Under the pieces are notes generated by a model. It saw only the letters and a program-made list of their open reading frames with translations. It searched no databases and had not been told where the DNA came from. Shown piece after piece: positions 26,072-33,525 of a DNA stretch of 64,000 nt. Origin of the DNA: Arthrobacter sp. FB24 (GTDB lineage Bacteria > Actinomycetota > Actinomycetes > Actinomycetales > Micrococcaceae); assembly GCF_000196235.1 (NCBI RefSeq), contig NC_008541.1, forward strand, positions 1,488,001 to 1,552,000. The letters run 5' to 3'. Both the position numbers and the translations under genes were made by a program. Position 1 is the first letter of the stretch; each line of letters opens with the position of its first letter.

Positions 26072-26217
26072 CAACCAACCAAGCAGCCTCATGCTGCCTC
26101 CCCAACGAAATCCTCACCAACCAAGCCGGCCTGAGCTGGACCATCGAAACAGAACACCATGTCAACTGCCCCGAGGCGCAACCTCATGAAGGCAACGTAA
26201 GCATGGTGACCTCATGA
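26068..26217 (+). CDS. Small element protein (49 aa)
   Basis: Reads MTTNQAASCCLPNEIL...VSMVTS. Its ATG overlaps the initiator stop by 4 bp (ATGA) and its own stop overlaps the next ATG in the same way, which argues that it is translated. It contains three Cys and one His pair (EHHVNC), possibly a small metal site. No family recognised. Confidence 0.6.
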   Translation: MTTNQAASCCLPNEILTNQAGLSWTIETEHHVNCPEAQPHEGNVSMVTS

Positions 26218-26804
26218 AGGCCACATGCACGGCAAAGGCAAAGGGAACCGGTGAACGGTGTCGACGCTCACCCATTGCTGGCGGGAACGTCTGCAGAGTC
26301 CACGGTGGCGCATCAAGCGTAGCTAGGGCGGCAGCTGCCCGTCGCGTCCAGGAGGAGGATGCCATGAAGCAGCTGGCCAACCTGGGCCAGCCGGAGGCCG
26401 TTGATCCTTCCGAGGCCTTGCTGCAGCTCATCGGCTGGAAGTACGGAGAGGTGAAGTGGCTTCGCGCCCGCGTCCAGGATCTTCCCCACAACGAGTTGAC
26501 GTGGGGGATTGCTCAGACGGACGTCGGTATTGGGCCGGAAGGCCCCATCGACAAGGTCACGGAAAAGGCATCACCGTCGGTCTGGTGGACCCTTCTGCGG
26601 CAGGCGGAGGATCAGCTCGCTGACTACGCCGCCAGGGCTCTCAGGGCTGGTGTGGAGGAGCGCAGGGTCAAGATGGCAGAACAGGAGGGTCAGATGGTCC
26701 ACGCCGTTATGTTGGCGATCTTCCACCGCATCGCATTGACCCCCGAGCAGTGGGCAATGGCCCAGGTCGCCGCACCTGAAGAACTCCGGAGGCTGGCAGG
26801 GTGA
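26214..26804 (+). CDS. HGG-motif zinc-knuckle protein, terminase-associated (possible small terminase subunit)
   Basis: 196 residues. CTAKAKGTGERCRRSPIAGG-x-VCRVHGG at residues 5-33 is the Cys/His knuckle shared by a large group of actinophage proteins often encoded just before the large terminase. The rest is helical with a conserved C-terminal segment (VKMAEQEGQMVHAVMLAIFHRIALTPEQW). I infer DNA binding; a role in redirecting packaging, as for TerS of satellites, is speculative. No large terminase is present. Coupled by ATGA overlaps on both sides. Confidence 0.68.
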   Translation: MKATCTAKAKGTGERCRRSPIAGGNVCRVHGGASSVARAAAARRVQEEDAMKQLANLGQPEAVDPSEALLQLIGWKYGEVKWLRARVQDLPHNELTWGIAQTDVGIGPEGPIDKVTEKASPSVWWTLLRQAEDQLADYAARALRAGVEERRVKMAEQEGQMVHAVMLAIFHRIALTPEQWAMAQVAAPEELRRLAG

Positions 26805-27244
26805 GCGGCTACAGGCCACCGCGGTTTAGCGGACTTGGCGCACACGTTGGCGGCGTCAGTGCTTGGGTCCTCGTTTCCTTTCTGGAGCGAACGCGATTCC
26901 TGGACAGCATCCAGAAGATGGATCCCGAGCCCCGGCGGGAAATGCTCCAGACCTATGACGCATTGCGAGCGGCGGGGATCTACTGGAGTGAGAACAACGA
27001 AGGGACTATGCGGGTAGACCCCGGGCCGCAGGCCGGTTCAGTGGAGCAGGACGCGGCGGACGGTGCCGAGCGATGGACGTCTGAGCGGGTGGCCAATGCC
27101 CTGGGAGTCGTTCCCCGGCGCGTGGGGCAGCTGGTGGCCGCCGGCAGGCTCGAGGGCATCAAGGTGGGCAACATGTGGCTCATCTCGGCCGAGAGCGTCC
27201 AGGACTATCAGACAGCAGAAACCATCCGCCGGAAGGCTGCCTGA
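26801..27244 (+). CDS. Helix-turn-helix protein with excisionase-like C-terminal domain
   Basis: 147 residues from GTG 26801, overlapping the upstream stop (GTGA). The C-terminal half (WTSERVANALGVVPRRVGQLVAAGRLEGIKVGNMWLISAESVQDYQ) is an HTH_17/excisionase-type winged helix. The N-terminal half is of unknown type. It is the last gene of the coupled early chain that begins with the initiator. It may regulate later genes or act as a second recombination directionality factor. Confidence 0.75.
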   Translation: MSGYRPPRFSGLGAHVGGVSAWVLVSFLERTRFLDSIQKMDPEPRREMLQTYDALRAAGIYWSENNEGTMRVDPGPQAGSVEQDAADGAERWTSERVANALGVVPRRVGQLVAAGRLEGIKVGNMWLISAESVQDYQTAETIRRKAA

Positions 27245-27532
27245 TAAGAGGCCATTCGCAGGCCGCTGATATCAGAATCGCCTAGAACACAATGAACGGG
27301 GCGCTCCACGGGGGGCGTCCCGTTCGCGTATCCACCGTTTACCCACCAGTAATCGCCCCCGTTTCCGCTCCCGGAAGCGCGGAAACCGCAAACGATGCCG
27401 ACGCGGGAAGCTCATCACGGATGGTTCCTTCGGGAACTCCGGCCGGAAACGGCGTCCGGTCCCCGCCGGTGGAAGGCGGGGCCGGGCGTCACCGGACAGA
27501 CACGCCAAATCACCGCCCAGGGAGGGCCCGCA
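27245..27532. other. Intergenic region with strong hairpin
   Basis: Contains a 14-bp stem (27294-27307 with 27312-27325, two G-U pairs, loop ACGG) without a T-run, likely closing the early operon or acting as a processing site. The rest is G+C-rich with shorter inverted repeats (for example TTCCTTCGGGAA near 27423). I see no convincing gene; short frames here lack ribosome sites. A GGGAGGG at 27520 serves the next gene. Confidence 0.45.
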
Positions 27533-28042
27533 ATGACCACCGACAGAGACATCCTCGCGGCACTCCGAGGAGAGCACGCACGTGACACCGCCGTTGCCGA
27601 GGCCTCCGGGCGCTCCCCGTCCGCTGCGGCCCGCGAAACCGGCTCAGCCCAGCGCCGCGGCGACGCCTTCGAGTCTGTGGCCATCTGGGCCGCCAAGGAA
27701 GCCGCCGAGACAGCCACCAAAGGACTCGCCCAAGCGATCATGCGGGCGGACGCCACCAAGGGCATCTACGCCGCCGAATCCGAAGCCACACAGATCGCCG
27801 CGGAGGCCTACACCGAGGCGGCCAAGGCCAGCCCCTACGAGATCAACCGTCAGGAATCCGTGGCACGCATCGTCACGAAGCTCGCAGGCATCATCGGCCG
27901 CAAAGAGGAGCAAACCACCAAACGCCCGAAGCCGGCCGCGGCCACAGGCCCGAAGCGCCCTCAACAGGAAGCAGCCTCCCGGCGGGCGCCGGTCCGGGTC
28001 ACCGAAATAGGTTCCGGCCGCATCACCGCCGTCCACAAGTAA
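27533..28042 (+). CDS. Hypothetical element protein, Ala-rich helical
   Basis: 169 residues from ATG 27533 with GGGAGGG upstream. Residues 20-110 are long Ala/Glu/Lys helices (GDAFESVAIWAAKEAAETATKGLAQAIMRA...), and the C-terminal 50 residues are basic and Pro/Ala-rich, suggesting nucleic-acid contact. No family recognised. It heads a three-gene group of similar helical proteins that ends at a perfect 13-bp hairpin. Confidence 0.68.
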   Translation: MTTDRDILAALRGEHARDTAVAEASGRSPSAAARETGSAQRRGDAFESVAIWAAKEAAETATKGLAQAIMRADATKGIYAAESEATQIAAEAYTEAAKASPYEINRQESVARIVTKLAGIIGRKEEQTTKRPKPAAATGPKRPQQEAASRRAPVRVTEIGSGRITAVHK

Positions 28043-28064
28043 TCACCCCCAGGAGCAGACCAGC

Positions 28065-28730
28065 ATGGCACTTTTCAGCAAGACCATTGAGCAGGCACAC
28101 GCAGCCGTCACCAAAGCAGGATCCGTCGTCGTGGAATGGGAGGAGAAGGCTTCAGCAGCACGCGCTGAGGCGATCCGCCTCGACACCGAATCCGGCGCCG
28201 CTATCCTCGAGGACGAGTCAGCCGCCGAACGCATCACCCTGAACATCCAGGCAAACGAACGACGGGCCCGAGCCTTTGACCAGGCGGCCGAGGAAGCACG
28301 CCGCAAGCACGCCACGGCGTACCGGGAAGCGCTCGAGGTGGAAGCCCGCGAAGAGGAGAAGCAAGCAGCCTCGGCCACGAAGGAAGCCACCGCTCACCGG
28401 GCAAAGGTAGCCGCGCTCGTGAACCAGCTCAACGAACTCGAGGACGCAGACTACCGTCCTACCGGCGTGTACGTCGGCACCAGTGGAATCAACTTGGCGT
28501 TGCCCCGCAGCGAACGCCTCGACAAGGCGGCTAAGGAGCATCACACCCGGGCTGCCCTGATCCGCTACTTCATCAAGTCCGGGACAATCACGCACGACAT
28601 CCACGTGCTGAACGCCGAGCTGGGAACTTCAATCCAGGACAACGGCCTCACCATCCCGGGCGAGGGGATCGAGATCCCGCAGTCACTCACTGCCGCCCGT
28701 GACGCCGGCGTCTACTTCGTGGGGGCATGA
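28065..28730 (+). CDS. Hypothetical coiled-coil protein
   Basis: 221 residues. Residues 1-125 are an almost unbroken charged coiled coil (VVEWEEKASAARAEAIRLDTESGAAILEDE...EEEKQAASATKEATAHRAKVAALVNQLNELE). Residues 126-221 are globular, with YRPTGVYVG and GLTIPGEGIEIPQSLTAARDAGVYFVG. Phage scaffolding and head-decoration proteins can look like this, but I cannot assign it. The last codon overlaps the next start (ATGA). Confidence 0.68.
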   Translation: MALFSKTIEQAHAAVTKAGSVVVEWEEKASAARAEAIRLDTESGAAILEDESAAERITLNIQANERRARAFDQAAEEARRKHATAYREALEVEAREEEKQAASATKEATAHRAKVAALVNQLNELEDADYRPTGVYVGTSGINLALPRSERLDKAAKEHHTRAALIRYFIKSGTITHDIHVLNAELGTSIQDNGLTIPGEGIEIPQSLTAARDAGVYFVGA

Positions 28731-29038
28731 CCATGGCGAACCTGCAAGAAGCGTTCCAAGCAGCTGCAGCGCGGCTGGCAGAGGACATCCGCAAGATCGA
28801 CGCCGGCGAACTCGACGCGACACCGGCGCACCGGGCATTCCTGGACGGTGCAGTCAAGGCTTGGACCCAGCCGGCGGTCACCGAAAGCGGTGGGTATTCG
28901 GTGGACCGGGCGGTGGAAGCCGGCGCCGAGATCCCGCAGAGCCCAAGCCAGCAAGGTCCCGCGCAGCATGACCCTGAGAATCCCGACTTAGCAGACACAA
29001 ATTCAATGGATTTTGACGGCGCTAAGTTCCCTAAGTGA
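28727..29038 (+). CDS. Hypothetical element protein
   Basis: 103 residues, coupled to the coiled-coil gene through ATGA. A helical N-terminus (LQEAFQAAAARLAEDIRKIDAGELDA) precedes an acidic, Pro/Gln-rich, probably disordered tail. It ends directly at a terminator hairpin. No family recognised. Confidence 0.62.
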   Translation: MTMANLQEAFQAAAARLAEDIRKIDAGELDATPAHRAFLDGAVKAWTQPAVTESGGYSVDRAVEAGAEIPQSPSQQGPAQHDPENPDLADTNSMDFDGAKFPK

Positions 29039-29072
29039 GGGGTCCCGCACCATCTGTACGGTGCGGGACCCC
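29039..29072. terminator. Bidirectional hairpin between convergent genes
   Basis: Perfect 13-bp stem (GGGGTCCCGCACC at 29039-29051 with 29060-29072) and 8-base loop. It starts immediately after the stop of the rightward gene, with a leftward gene ending 10 bp further on. No T-run. Confidence 0.65.
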
Positions 29073-29081
29073 GTATTGCGG

Positions 29082-29288
29082 CTAGACGCTGTCGGCTTCT
29101 CCCGCCTGTACGGCGGCACCACGCAAGAACGCATAGGCCTCGGCGAAATTGCGAACGGTTTGGCCACCCGGTGCATTGACATTGATTTTCGGGATGGTCT
29201 CTAGCAAGTGGATCTGAGCCGCCAGCAGCGCTTTGTCGTGCTTCTTTGCCTCTTCGTCGTCAAACTCAACGTAGGTGTAATCGGCCAT
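29082..29288 (-). CDS. Small hypothetical protein (68 aa)
   Basis: Reads MADYTYVEFDDEEAKKHDKALLAAQIHLLETIPKINV... from ATG 29286-29288 with a GGGGG ribosome site. The C-terminal half (GGQTVRNFAEAYAFLRGAAVQAGE) is helical. It is a lone leftward gene between the helical-protein group and the toxin-antitoxin pair. No family recognised. Confidence 0.62.
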   Translation of the reverse strand: MADYTYVEFDDEEAKKHDKALLAAQIHLLETIPKINVNAPGGQTVRNFAEAYAFLRGAAVQAGEADSV

Positions 29289-29465
29289 AGATGGCCCCCT
29301 TCTCATCGCTGGCCGGCAAGCCGACTGCATCCCGGTCCAGAATCACTGTACTGATTGGGAAGATATTTGATGGGGTTTGGTTTCCCTAACTGAAGTGGCC
29401 CGCACCGCATGTGTGGGCCGTGGCCCAGGTGCAGGTGGAAGGATGAAGGGTACATGAAGTTTGCT

Positions 29466-29496
29466 GTAGAATTCTACGTAGAACTATGCGTATAGT
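29466..29496. promoter_or_regulatory. Promoter/operator of the toxin-antitoxin operon
   Basis: A perfect 12-bp palindrome GTAGAATTCTAC (29466-29477) overlaps a second one, CTACGTAG (29474-29481), just upstream of a -10-like TATAGT (29491-29496). The region is strikingly A+T-rich for this genome. Antitoxins of the Phd type normally bind such palindromes to autorepress. Confidence 0.6.
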
Positions 29497-29547
29497 TTGG
29501 CCTACGGCAGGTGTGAATCGCCTGTACGGGTGAAAGGGATCACAATC

Positions 29548-29847
29548 ATGCGAACCGATACAAGGAATTTAGTCAGCGTTACCGAGTTCAGCCGATACGC
29601 TTCACGCTTCATCAGTTCAGCCGCCTCCGGCACAACTCACGTCATCCTCAAGGACAACAAACCTACGGCGGCCGTGATCGACATGGAGTCCGCCGAGCGT
29701 CTTGCTCACATAGATGAGCTGGAAGACGACCTAAAGCTTATGACAGCTTCTCTAGTGCGACTCGTCACCGATGACGGCAGACGCCACAGCTTGGAAGACG
29801 TGGCCGCCGAATTCGGCATTGACCTGGACGAGCTTAGAGGGGAATAA
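29548..29847 (+). CDS. Phd/YefM-family antitoxin
   Basis: 99 residues from ATG 29548 with AAAGGGAT upstream. The N-terminus VSVTEFSRYASRFISSAASGTTHVILKDNKPTAAVIDMESAERL is the Phd/YefM DNA-binding fold (beta-hairpin then helices), and the C-terminus (VAAEFGIDLDELRGE) is the acidic toxin-binding tail. It would neutralise the RelE-like toxin encoded 9 bp downstream and autoregulate. Confidence 0.88.
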   Translation: MRTDTRNLVSVTEFSRYASRFISSAASGTTHVILKDNKPTAAVIDMESAERLAHIDELEDDLKLMTASLVRLVTDDGRRHSLEDVAAEFGIDLDELRGE

Positions 29848-29856
29848 CGCGGGGAA

Positions 29857-30222
29857 ATGGCGAAAGTTCATCTGACTGACGACGCAAAAGAGGATCTGCG
29901 CGACCTGGACGGGTCTGCGAAGAAGATCGTGCTGAAAGCGATCTTGAAACTGGAGGACCAGCCAGAGCTTAGGGGCCAGCCGCTAGGCAGCAAGAAAACT
30001 GGCAACCTGACTGGCCTCCGCAAGCTCGTCGTTGGAGACAGGGACTGGCGCATTGTCTACCGCGTCGAGGATGACGGATCCGTTTGCGTCGTTTGGGTCA
30101 TCGGCAAGAGAGCCGATGACGAGGTGTACGAAATCGCAATGGCCCGGCTGAAGATGCAGACTGATATGCCATTGAAGGAACAGATCACGGAAGTGATCAC
30201 GATGGCGTTCAAGAGCCCATAA
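29857..30222 (+). CDS. RelE/ParE-superfamily toxin
   Basis: 121 residues. LTDDAKEDLRDLDGSAKKIVLKAILKLEDQP and LRKLVVGDRDWRIVYRVEDDGSVCVVWVIGKRADDEVYEIA give the RelE/ParE fold, with Arg and Tyr in WRIVYRV at positions expected for an mRNA-cleaving RelE member. The C-terminal 25 residues (KEQITEVITMAF) are an extra helix. It forms a stability module that would penalise loss of the element. A clear terminator follows. Confidence 0.88.
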   Translation: MAKVHLTDDAKEDLRDLDGSAKKIVLKAILKLEDQPELRGQPLGSKKTGNLTGLRKLVVGDRDWRIVYRVEDDGSVCVVWVIGKRADDEVYEIAMARLKMQTDMPLKEQITEVITMAFKSP

Positions 30223-30245
30223 CCAATCCCTCCCTTACTGAAATT

Positions 30246-30275
30246 GCCCCGTTCACTTTGGTGGACGGGGCTTTT
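30246..30275 (+). terminator. Rho-independent terminator of the toxin-antitoxin operon
   Basis: 11-bp stem (GCCCCGTTCAC at 30246-30256 with 30261-30271, one G-U pair), loop TTTG, then TTTT. Confidence 0.85.
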
Positions 30276-30494
30276 CGTTGTTGGTGGGTGGCGGCCCGGG
30301 CCAGCCCCCAATAGAACCGGGCGGGCCGCCTGCCGCGGCCGCGAGGGGGCATCCATACGACTGTGGCTATGCAGGAACGTACGCGCCGAAGCTGGGAAAC
30401 GTCTCGGTCTTTCCGTTTCGGCTTTTCCAGCTTTGGCGCGTACGGTTGGTTCCGGCGTCTCCGCATTCCCCCATTTGCGGGGCAGCCAAGGGCT
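30276..30494. other. Non-coding stretch with long inverted repeat; possible small RNA
   Basis: Between two terminators, with no plausible protein. Arms of about 22 bases (30376-30399 and 30424-30447) pair with one bulge and few mismatches: ACGTACGCGCC...AAGCTGGGAAA against TTTTCCAGCTT...GGCGCGTACG. The 24 bases between them are pyrimidine-rich. A strong terminator at 30495-30532 follows, so a structured transcript of about 200 nt is possible. Confidence 0.45.
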
Positions 30495-30532
30495 CCCACG
30501 CTTGAGTCGCCCCCGACTCGCGTGGGGGTTTT
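30495..30532 (+). terminator. Rho-independent terminator
   Basis: Stem CCCACGC (30495-30501) with GCGTGGG (30520-30526), inner GAGTCG (30504-30509) with CGACTC (30514-30519), then GGTTTT. It does not close any annotated rightward gene, which supports a transcript arising in 30276-30494; read leftward it could also close the 30541-30969 gene. Confidence 0.75.
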
Positions 30533-30540
30533 ACTTTGCC

Positions 30541-30969
30541 TCATATCCTGGGCGGTCTGTTCATGTACTCGGGGATCTGTAGGATCTTCTTCTTTAGCTT
30601 CCTCCCCCTGGGCGTGTCCCTGTAGGTGACGACCAGCTGAGACCCCTCAGAATCAAAGTTCGGACCATATGACTCGCGACCCGTTCCGCCGTTGTACGAC
30701 AAAGGGAAGTTGATAAACAGATCGGCGTGCTCGCCAGCTCGAACAGTCGTCCCGGTCAGGGTCTTCTGGCCGCTGGTCGATACCACGACGGGGAAAACTT
30801 CAATGTCCGTTGCCGGCGCGGAGCCAATGTTTATGAGAGCAGCCTCGAACCGCACCATGAGACGCCAATCAGCACGCGGACGTATCCACTCTGCCCTCAC
30901 GGCAACCCAGGCGCTGACAGCTAAGGCCGCGCACGAGATGAGTAGCGGCCACAAATCTTTGCCTTCCAT
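30541..30969 (-). CDS. Hypothetical membrane-anchored protein
   Basis: 142 residues. An N-terminal membrane helix (LWPLLISCAALAVSAWVAVRAEW) is followed by a roughly 100-residue domain rich in beta-strands (RLMVRFEAALINIGSAPATDIEVFPVVV...GEHADLFINFPLSYNGGTGRE), resembling small extracytoplasmic or membrane-proximal domains. No family recognised. Lone gene, leftward, in the accessory part of the element. Confidence 0.65.
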   Translation of the reverse strand: MEGKDLWPLLISCAALAVSAWVAVRAEWIRPRADWRLMVRFEAALINIGSAPATDIEVFPVVVSTSGQKTLTGTTVRAGEHADLFINFPLSYNGGTGRESYGPNFDSEGSQLVVTYRDTPRGRKLKKKILQIPEYMNRPPRI

Positions 30970-31012
30970 GTTCCCCCAATTCGACTAGAGGCAACTGTAG
31001 CTGCCCGGAGCT

Positions 31013-31288
31013 TCAGTGGTGTCCGGCCCTTGAGCGGGAAAGGCTGGAGGTCAGGGAGTCAATTCCATCCGGCAGTGCCGGTTCACGGATCTGGGGCCGC
31101 GTGGGCTGTGTCAGGTGGTCCACGAGGGCCAGGATCTGGGCTTCCGTCAGGAGTACCTTCCCGCGTGCCCCTTTGACGTACTCGATGCGCCCCTGCTTAG
31201 CCAGACGGCGAATCGTGGCGGCCGGCACCTGCTTGAGCCTCGCCGCTGCCTCATCAGCTGTGTAAAGAGCCAGTGGGTCCAGGCTCAT
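31013..31288 (-). CDS. Excisionase-family helix-turn-helix protein
   Basis: 91 residues from ATG 31286-31288, which overlaps the stop of the upstream gene (ATGA). YTADEAAARLKQVPAATIRRLAKQGRIEYVKGARGKVLLTEAQILALVDHL is a clear HTH_17 winged helix. It is the third such protein in the element. Its C-terminal 35 residues are Ser/Arg-rich. It might regulate its operon or assist excision. Confidence 0.8.
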   Translation of the reverse strand: MSLDPLALYTADEAAARLKQVPAATIRRLAKQGRIEYVKGARGKVLLTEAQILALVDHLTQPTRPQIREPALPDGIDSLTSSLSRSRAGHH

Positions 31289-31689
31289 TGCGACGGTTTG
31301 CGGGCGTATTCCGCCTGAGCGGCCAGGAAGAGACTGGCCAATTCCACCCATGCGTCGGCCGGAAGCTGGTCGCAGTGGATCTCGAGGAACTCCCGAGGCG
31401 TCAAGCCGTGAGGTGCGCTCGTGACCCCGTTGCGCTCAAAGTCCTTGAACGGGGACGTGGAGCTCGTCACCCGGTGCAGGATGTCCCGTGGCTGGCTGGT
31501 GCTCCCATATTCGATCTTGGGTACAACGGCGGAGTTCTGGCTGTGGGCCCAACGGCGCCAAGCATGCATAAACGGGAACTCAAAGGCCATGTTAGAGGAG
31601 TCCAGTTCCTCGACACCCAACTCTGCCAGTCCGGCCAGTAAGCCGTTGGCAAGAAGTAGTTGCTTTTGCTGTTTGGTCAGGCCGGCCAT
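31285..31689 (-). CDS. Hypothetical element protein
   Basis: 134 residues from ATG 31687-31689 with AGAGGAT upstream; no membrane segment. It begins MAGLTKQQKQLLLANGLLAGLAELGVEEL, and Trp-rich segments follow (MHAWRRWAHSQNSAVVPKIEYG). A perfect TATAAT on the minus strand at 31846-31851 could serve as -10 for this gene and the HTH gene it is coupled to. No family recognised. Confidence 0.62.
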   Translation of the reverse strand: MAGLTKQQKQLLLANGLLAGLAELGVEELDSSNMAFEFPFMHAWRRWAHSQNSAVVPKIEYGSTSQPRDILHRVTSSTSPFKDFERNGVTSAPHGLTPREFLEIHCDQLPADAWVELASLFLAAQAEYARKPSQ

Positions 31690-31882
31690 AGTAATCCTCT
31701 GGGAGTCGAGTGCGGTCGCGGATTTCTCCAAGACTCAGAATAAAAGGTGGGTAAGCGGTGGATGCTCGAGGAGGGGCTGCCGCTGCGCATCTATTTTGAC
31801 CGCAGTTGCCGGCGGTACTCCAGCTCGGTGACCTCAGAATGGACTATTATAAGGACACCTCCAGGCGATCTCCCGCGCCTGC

Positions 31883-32407
31883 CTAGAGATACGGCTTCCA
31901 GGCATCCAGCACGCTTGTTACGAAGCGCACGTCCCCGTTGGCCTTGGTTATTGCATCGTCGCACGCCTGACTCTCAGCGTCGCTGCAGACCTTCACTGCA
32001 TTGTTGTCGGCCAGCGGATCCAGCACCCTCAGTGTCCGGTCGAGGAGTGAAGCGATTTCTGCCGGAGCTTTCGGCAGTGCCCGCAAGTTTTTGGCCGCAG
32101 TCTTGGCCGTAATGGTCGCCGTCTGAACCGTCATACTGCAGGTAAGCCGGGTCACTTTGTCGATTGGCTTGGTGCCTATGCTGGCGAAGGCGCAGTCGGT
32201 GATCTTGTCCTCGTAGTCCCTCCAGCCCTGTTCGTGCTCCGCAATAATGCTGGCGTATTGGGAAACGGTCGCTGTCGGTGTGGGGGTAGGTGTCGGCGTG
32301 GGTGCGGTGCTTGTAGACGCCGTTCCGGTGGCGGCTGCACCCGATCCGCACGCAGACAGCGCCAGAGCGGCTGCAAGGACGGCGGGCAGTACGAGTGACC
32401 TGTTCAA
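31883..32407 (-). CDS. Putative lipoprotein
   Basis: 174 residues from TTG 32405-32407 behind GGGGGAAG. The signal sequence ends in a lipobox LSACGS, then a Thr/Pro linker (PTPTPTPT) and a mature domain with four further Cys (DCAF, LTCSM, KVCSD, QACDD) that probably form two disulfides. It would be anchored on the outer face of the membrane. Element-borne lipoproteins of this kind can block phage entry (inference). Confidence 0.75.
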   Translation of the reverse strand: MNRSLVLPAVLAAALALSACGSGAAATGTASTSTAPTPTPTPTPTATVSQYASIIAEHEQGWRDYEDKITDCAFASIGTKPIDKVTRLTCSMTVQTATITAKTAAKNLRALPKAPAEIASLLDRTLRVLDPLADNNAVKVCSDAESQACDDAITKANGDVRFVTSVLDAWKPYL

Positions 32408-32541
32408 TTCTTCCCCCAGAGTTCCATCAGCACCTCAGCCGGGCCGATGGCCTGAGTATATGGCTACACCAGATATCCGGGACACTTCCGTCAGCGGAAA
32501 TGGGGAAGCGCCCACCAGGCGGCGCTCTTCAAACTGAGACC

Positions 32542-33525
32542 ATGACTGATTCCAAAACCTGCCACGTAGATACCTTGCCCCGGATCAAGGCCGCCGGCCA
32601 GTCGTGCTCTGAATGCCCATTTCGTAAGAGCAACATCGACCGCCCGCACTTCAACGACCAGTACTCGCAGACCGAGTTCACGCGCTTGTGGCGTTCCATC
32701 GCCGTCGAGGGAAAATTCTTTGGGTGCCATCTCACGGACGCCGACTACCACCCGGTACCGCAGGAATCCCTGGACATGGGCTACCAGAAGCCTGCCGACA
32801 TCGGCGCCAGGCGTGAATGCGCTGGCAGCGTCGCACTGATACGACGGGAAATGCGTCTCGCGGAGAGCTACCCGAACCACGCCACATACATCAAGGCACG
32901 TCCGGCAGGGCTCTCAAAACACGCGTTCCTTGTTTTGAGTAAGCGGCTGAAAGGCATGATGGAGCCGCCCGTTCGCTTTGCTGTGAAGCCTGACGAGTCA
33001 GACGTCATCGACCCCATGGAACGGATCGACACGACGTCATTCGAGTGGGCGGTGAACACCGAAGGCGCCGCCGCGATCCTCCTGGCCATTGAATCCGTTA
33101 TTGGCTCACTCTGCGAATGCCCGGTGTGCACCAACCACACCACGGCGCACAAGGCCCGGCCCTTCCTCACCGCAGAGGGGATGGCCGTAGACGCTGACGA
33201 GGAACTCCACGGACTCCTGAGCAGCATGTCCGCGGCCGGTATTCAAACCATGGATAGCTGCATCAACATGGCCGACGCACTGGAAAAACTCTGGCCAGAA
33301 CGCACTGCAACGCTCGTGCGTGCACCCATCGGGAAGATGAACTATTCCTCCATGATCCGCTCCCGAGCCGCCCACATCCGCTACAGCAACGGCCCCGCGG
33401 CCGACGCCTTCACCCGGGCGGCCTCAGCCTTTTCCGGCGTGGAAGTCAGCAGCTCCGGGCCCGTCACTCAGATCGTATTTCAGCCCAAGCACATCCCCGC
33501 GCTGACCGCCGCGGCCAAGCGATAA
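32542..33525 (+). CDS. DUF6283-like protein with N-terminal Cys motif
   Basis: 327 residues from ATG 32542. CSECPFRKSNIDRPHF near residue 25, then FFGCH and RRECAGS, match the Cys-rich start of DUF6283 proteins, suggesting an iron-sulfur or zinc site. The C-terminal 200 residues are unlike DUF6283; CECPVCTNHTTAHKARPF is a second Cys pair. Function unknown. TAATG overlap couples it to the DUF2617 gene. Confidence 0.65.
   Translation: MTDSKTCHVDTLPRIKAAGQSCSECPFRKSNIDRPHFNDQYSQTEFTRLWRSIAVEGKFFGCHLTDADYHPVPQESLDMGYQKPADIGARRECAGSVALIRREMRLAESYPNHATYIKARPAGLSKHAFLVLSKRLKGMMEPPVRFAVKPDESDVIDPMERIDTTSFEWAVNTEGAAAILLAIESVIGSLCECPVCTNHTTAHKARPFLTAEGMAVDADEELHGLLSSMSAAGIQTMDSCINMADALEKLWPERTATLVRAPIGKMNYSSMIRSRAAHIRYSNGPAADAFTRAASAFSGVEVSSSGPVTQIVFQPKHIPALTAAAKR

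Noticed and set aside
29082..30222. A conjugation or ICE module in the element
   Set aside because: No relaxase, coupling ATPase or type IV secretion protein could be found anywhere between the att sites.
30244..30582. 112-codon frame after the toxin gene
   Set aside because: Runs across two terminators and the long inverted repeat; no ribosome site, composition unlike a protein.
31747..32112. 121-codon plus-strand frame
   Set aside because: Overlaps the lipoprotein gene on the other strand, which has a clear signal sequence and lipobox.
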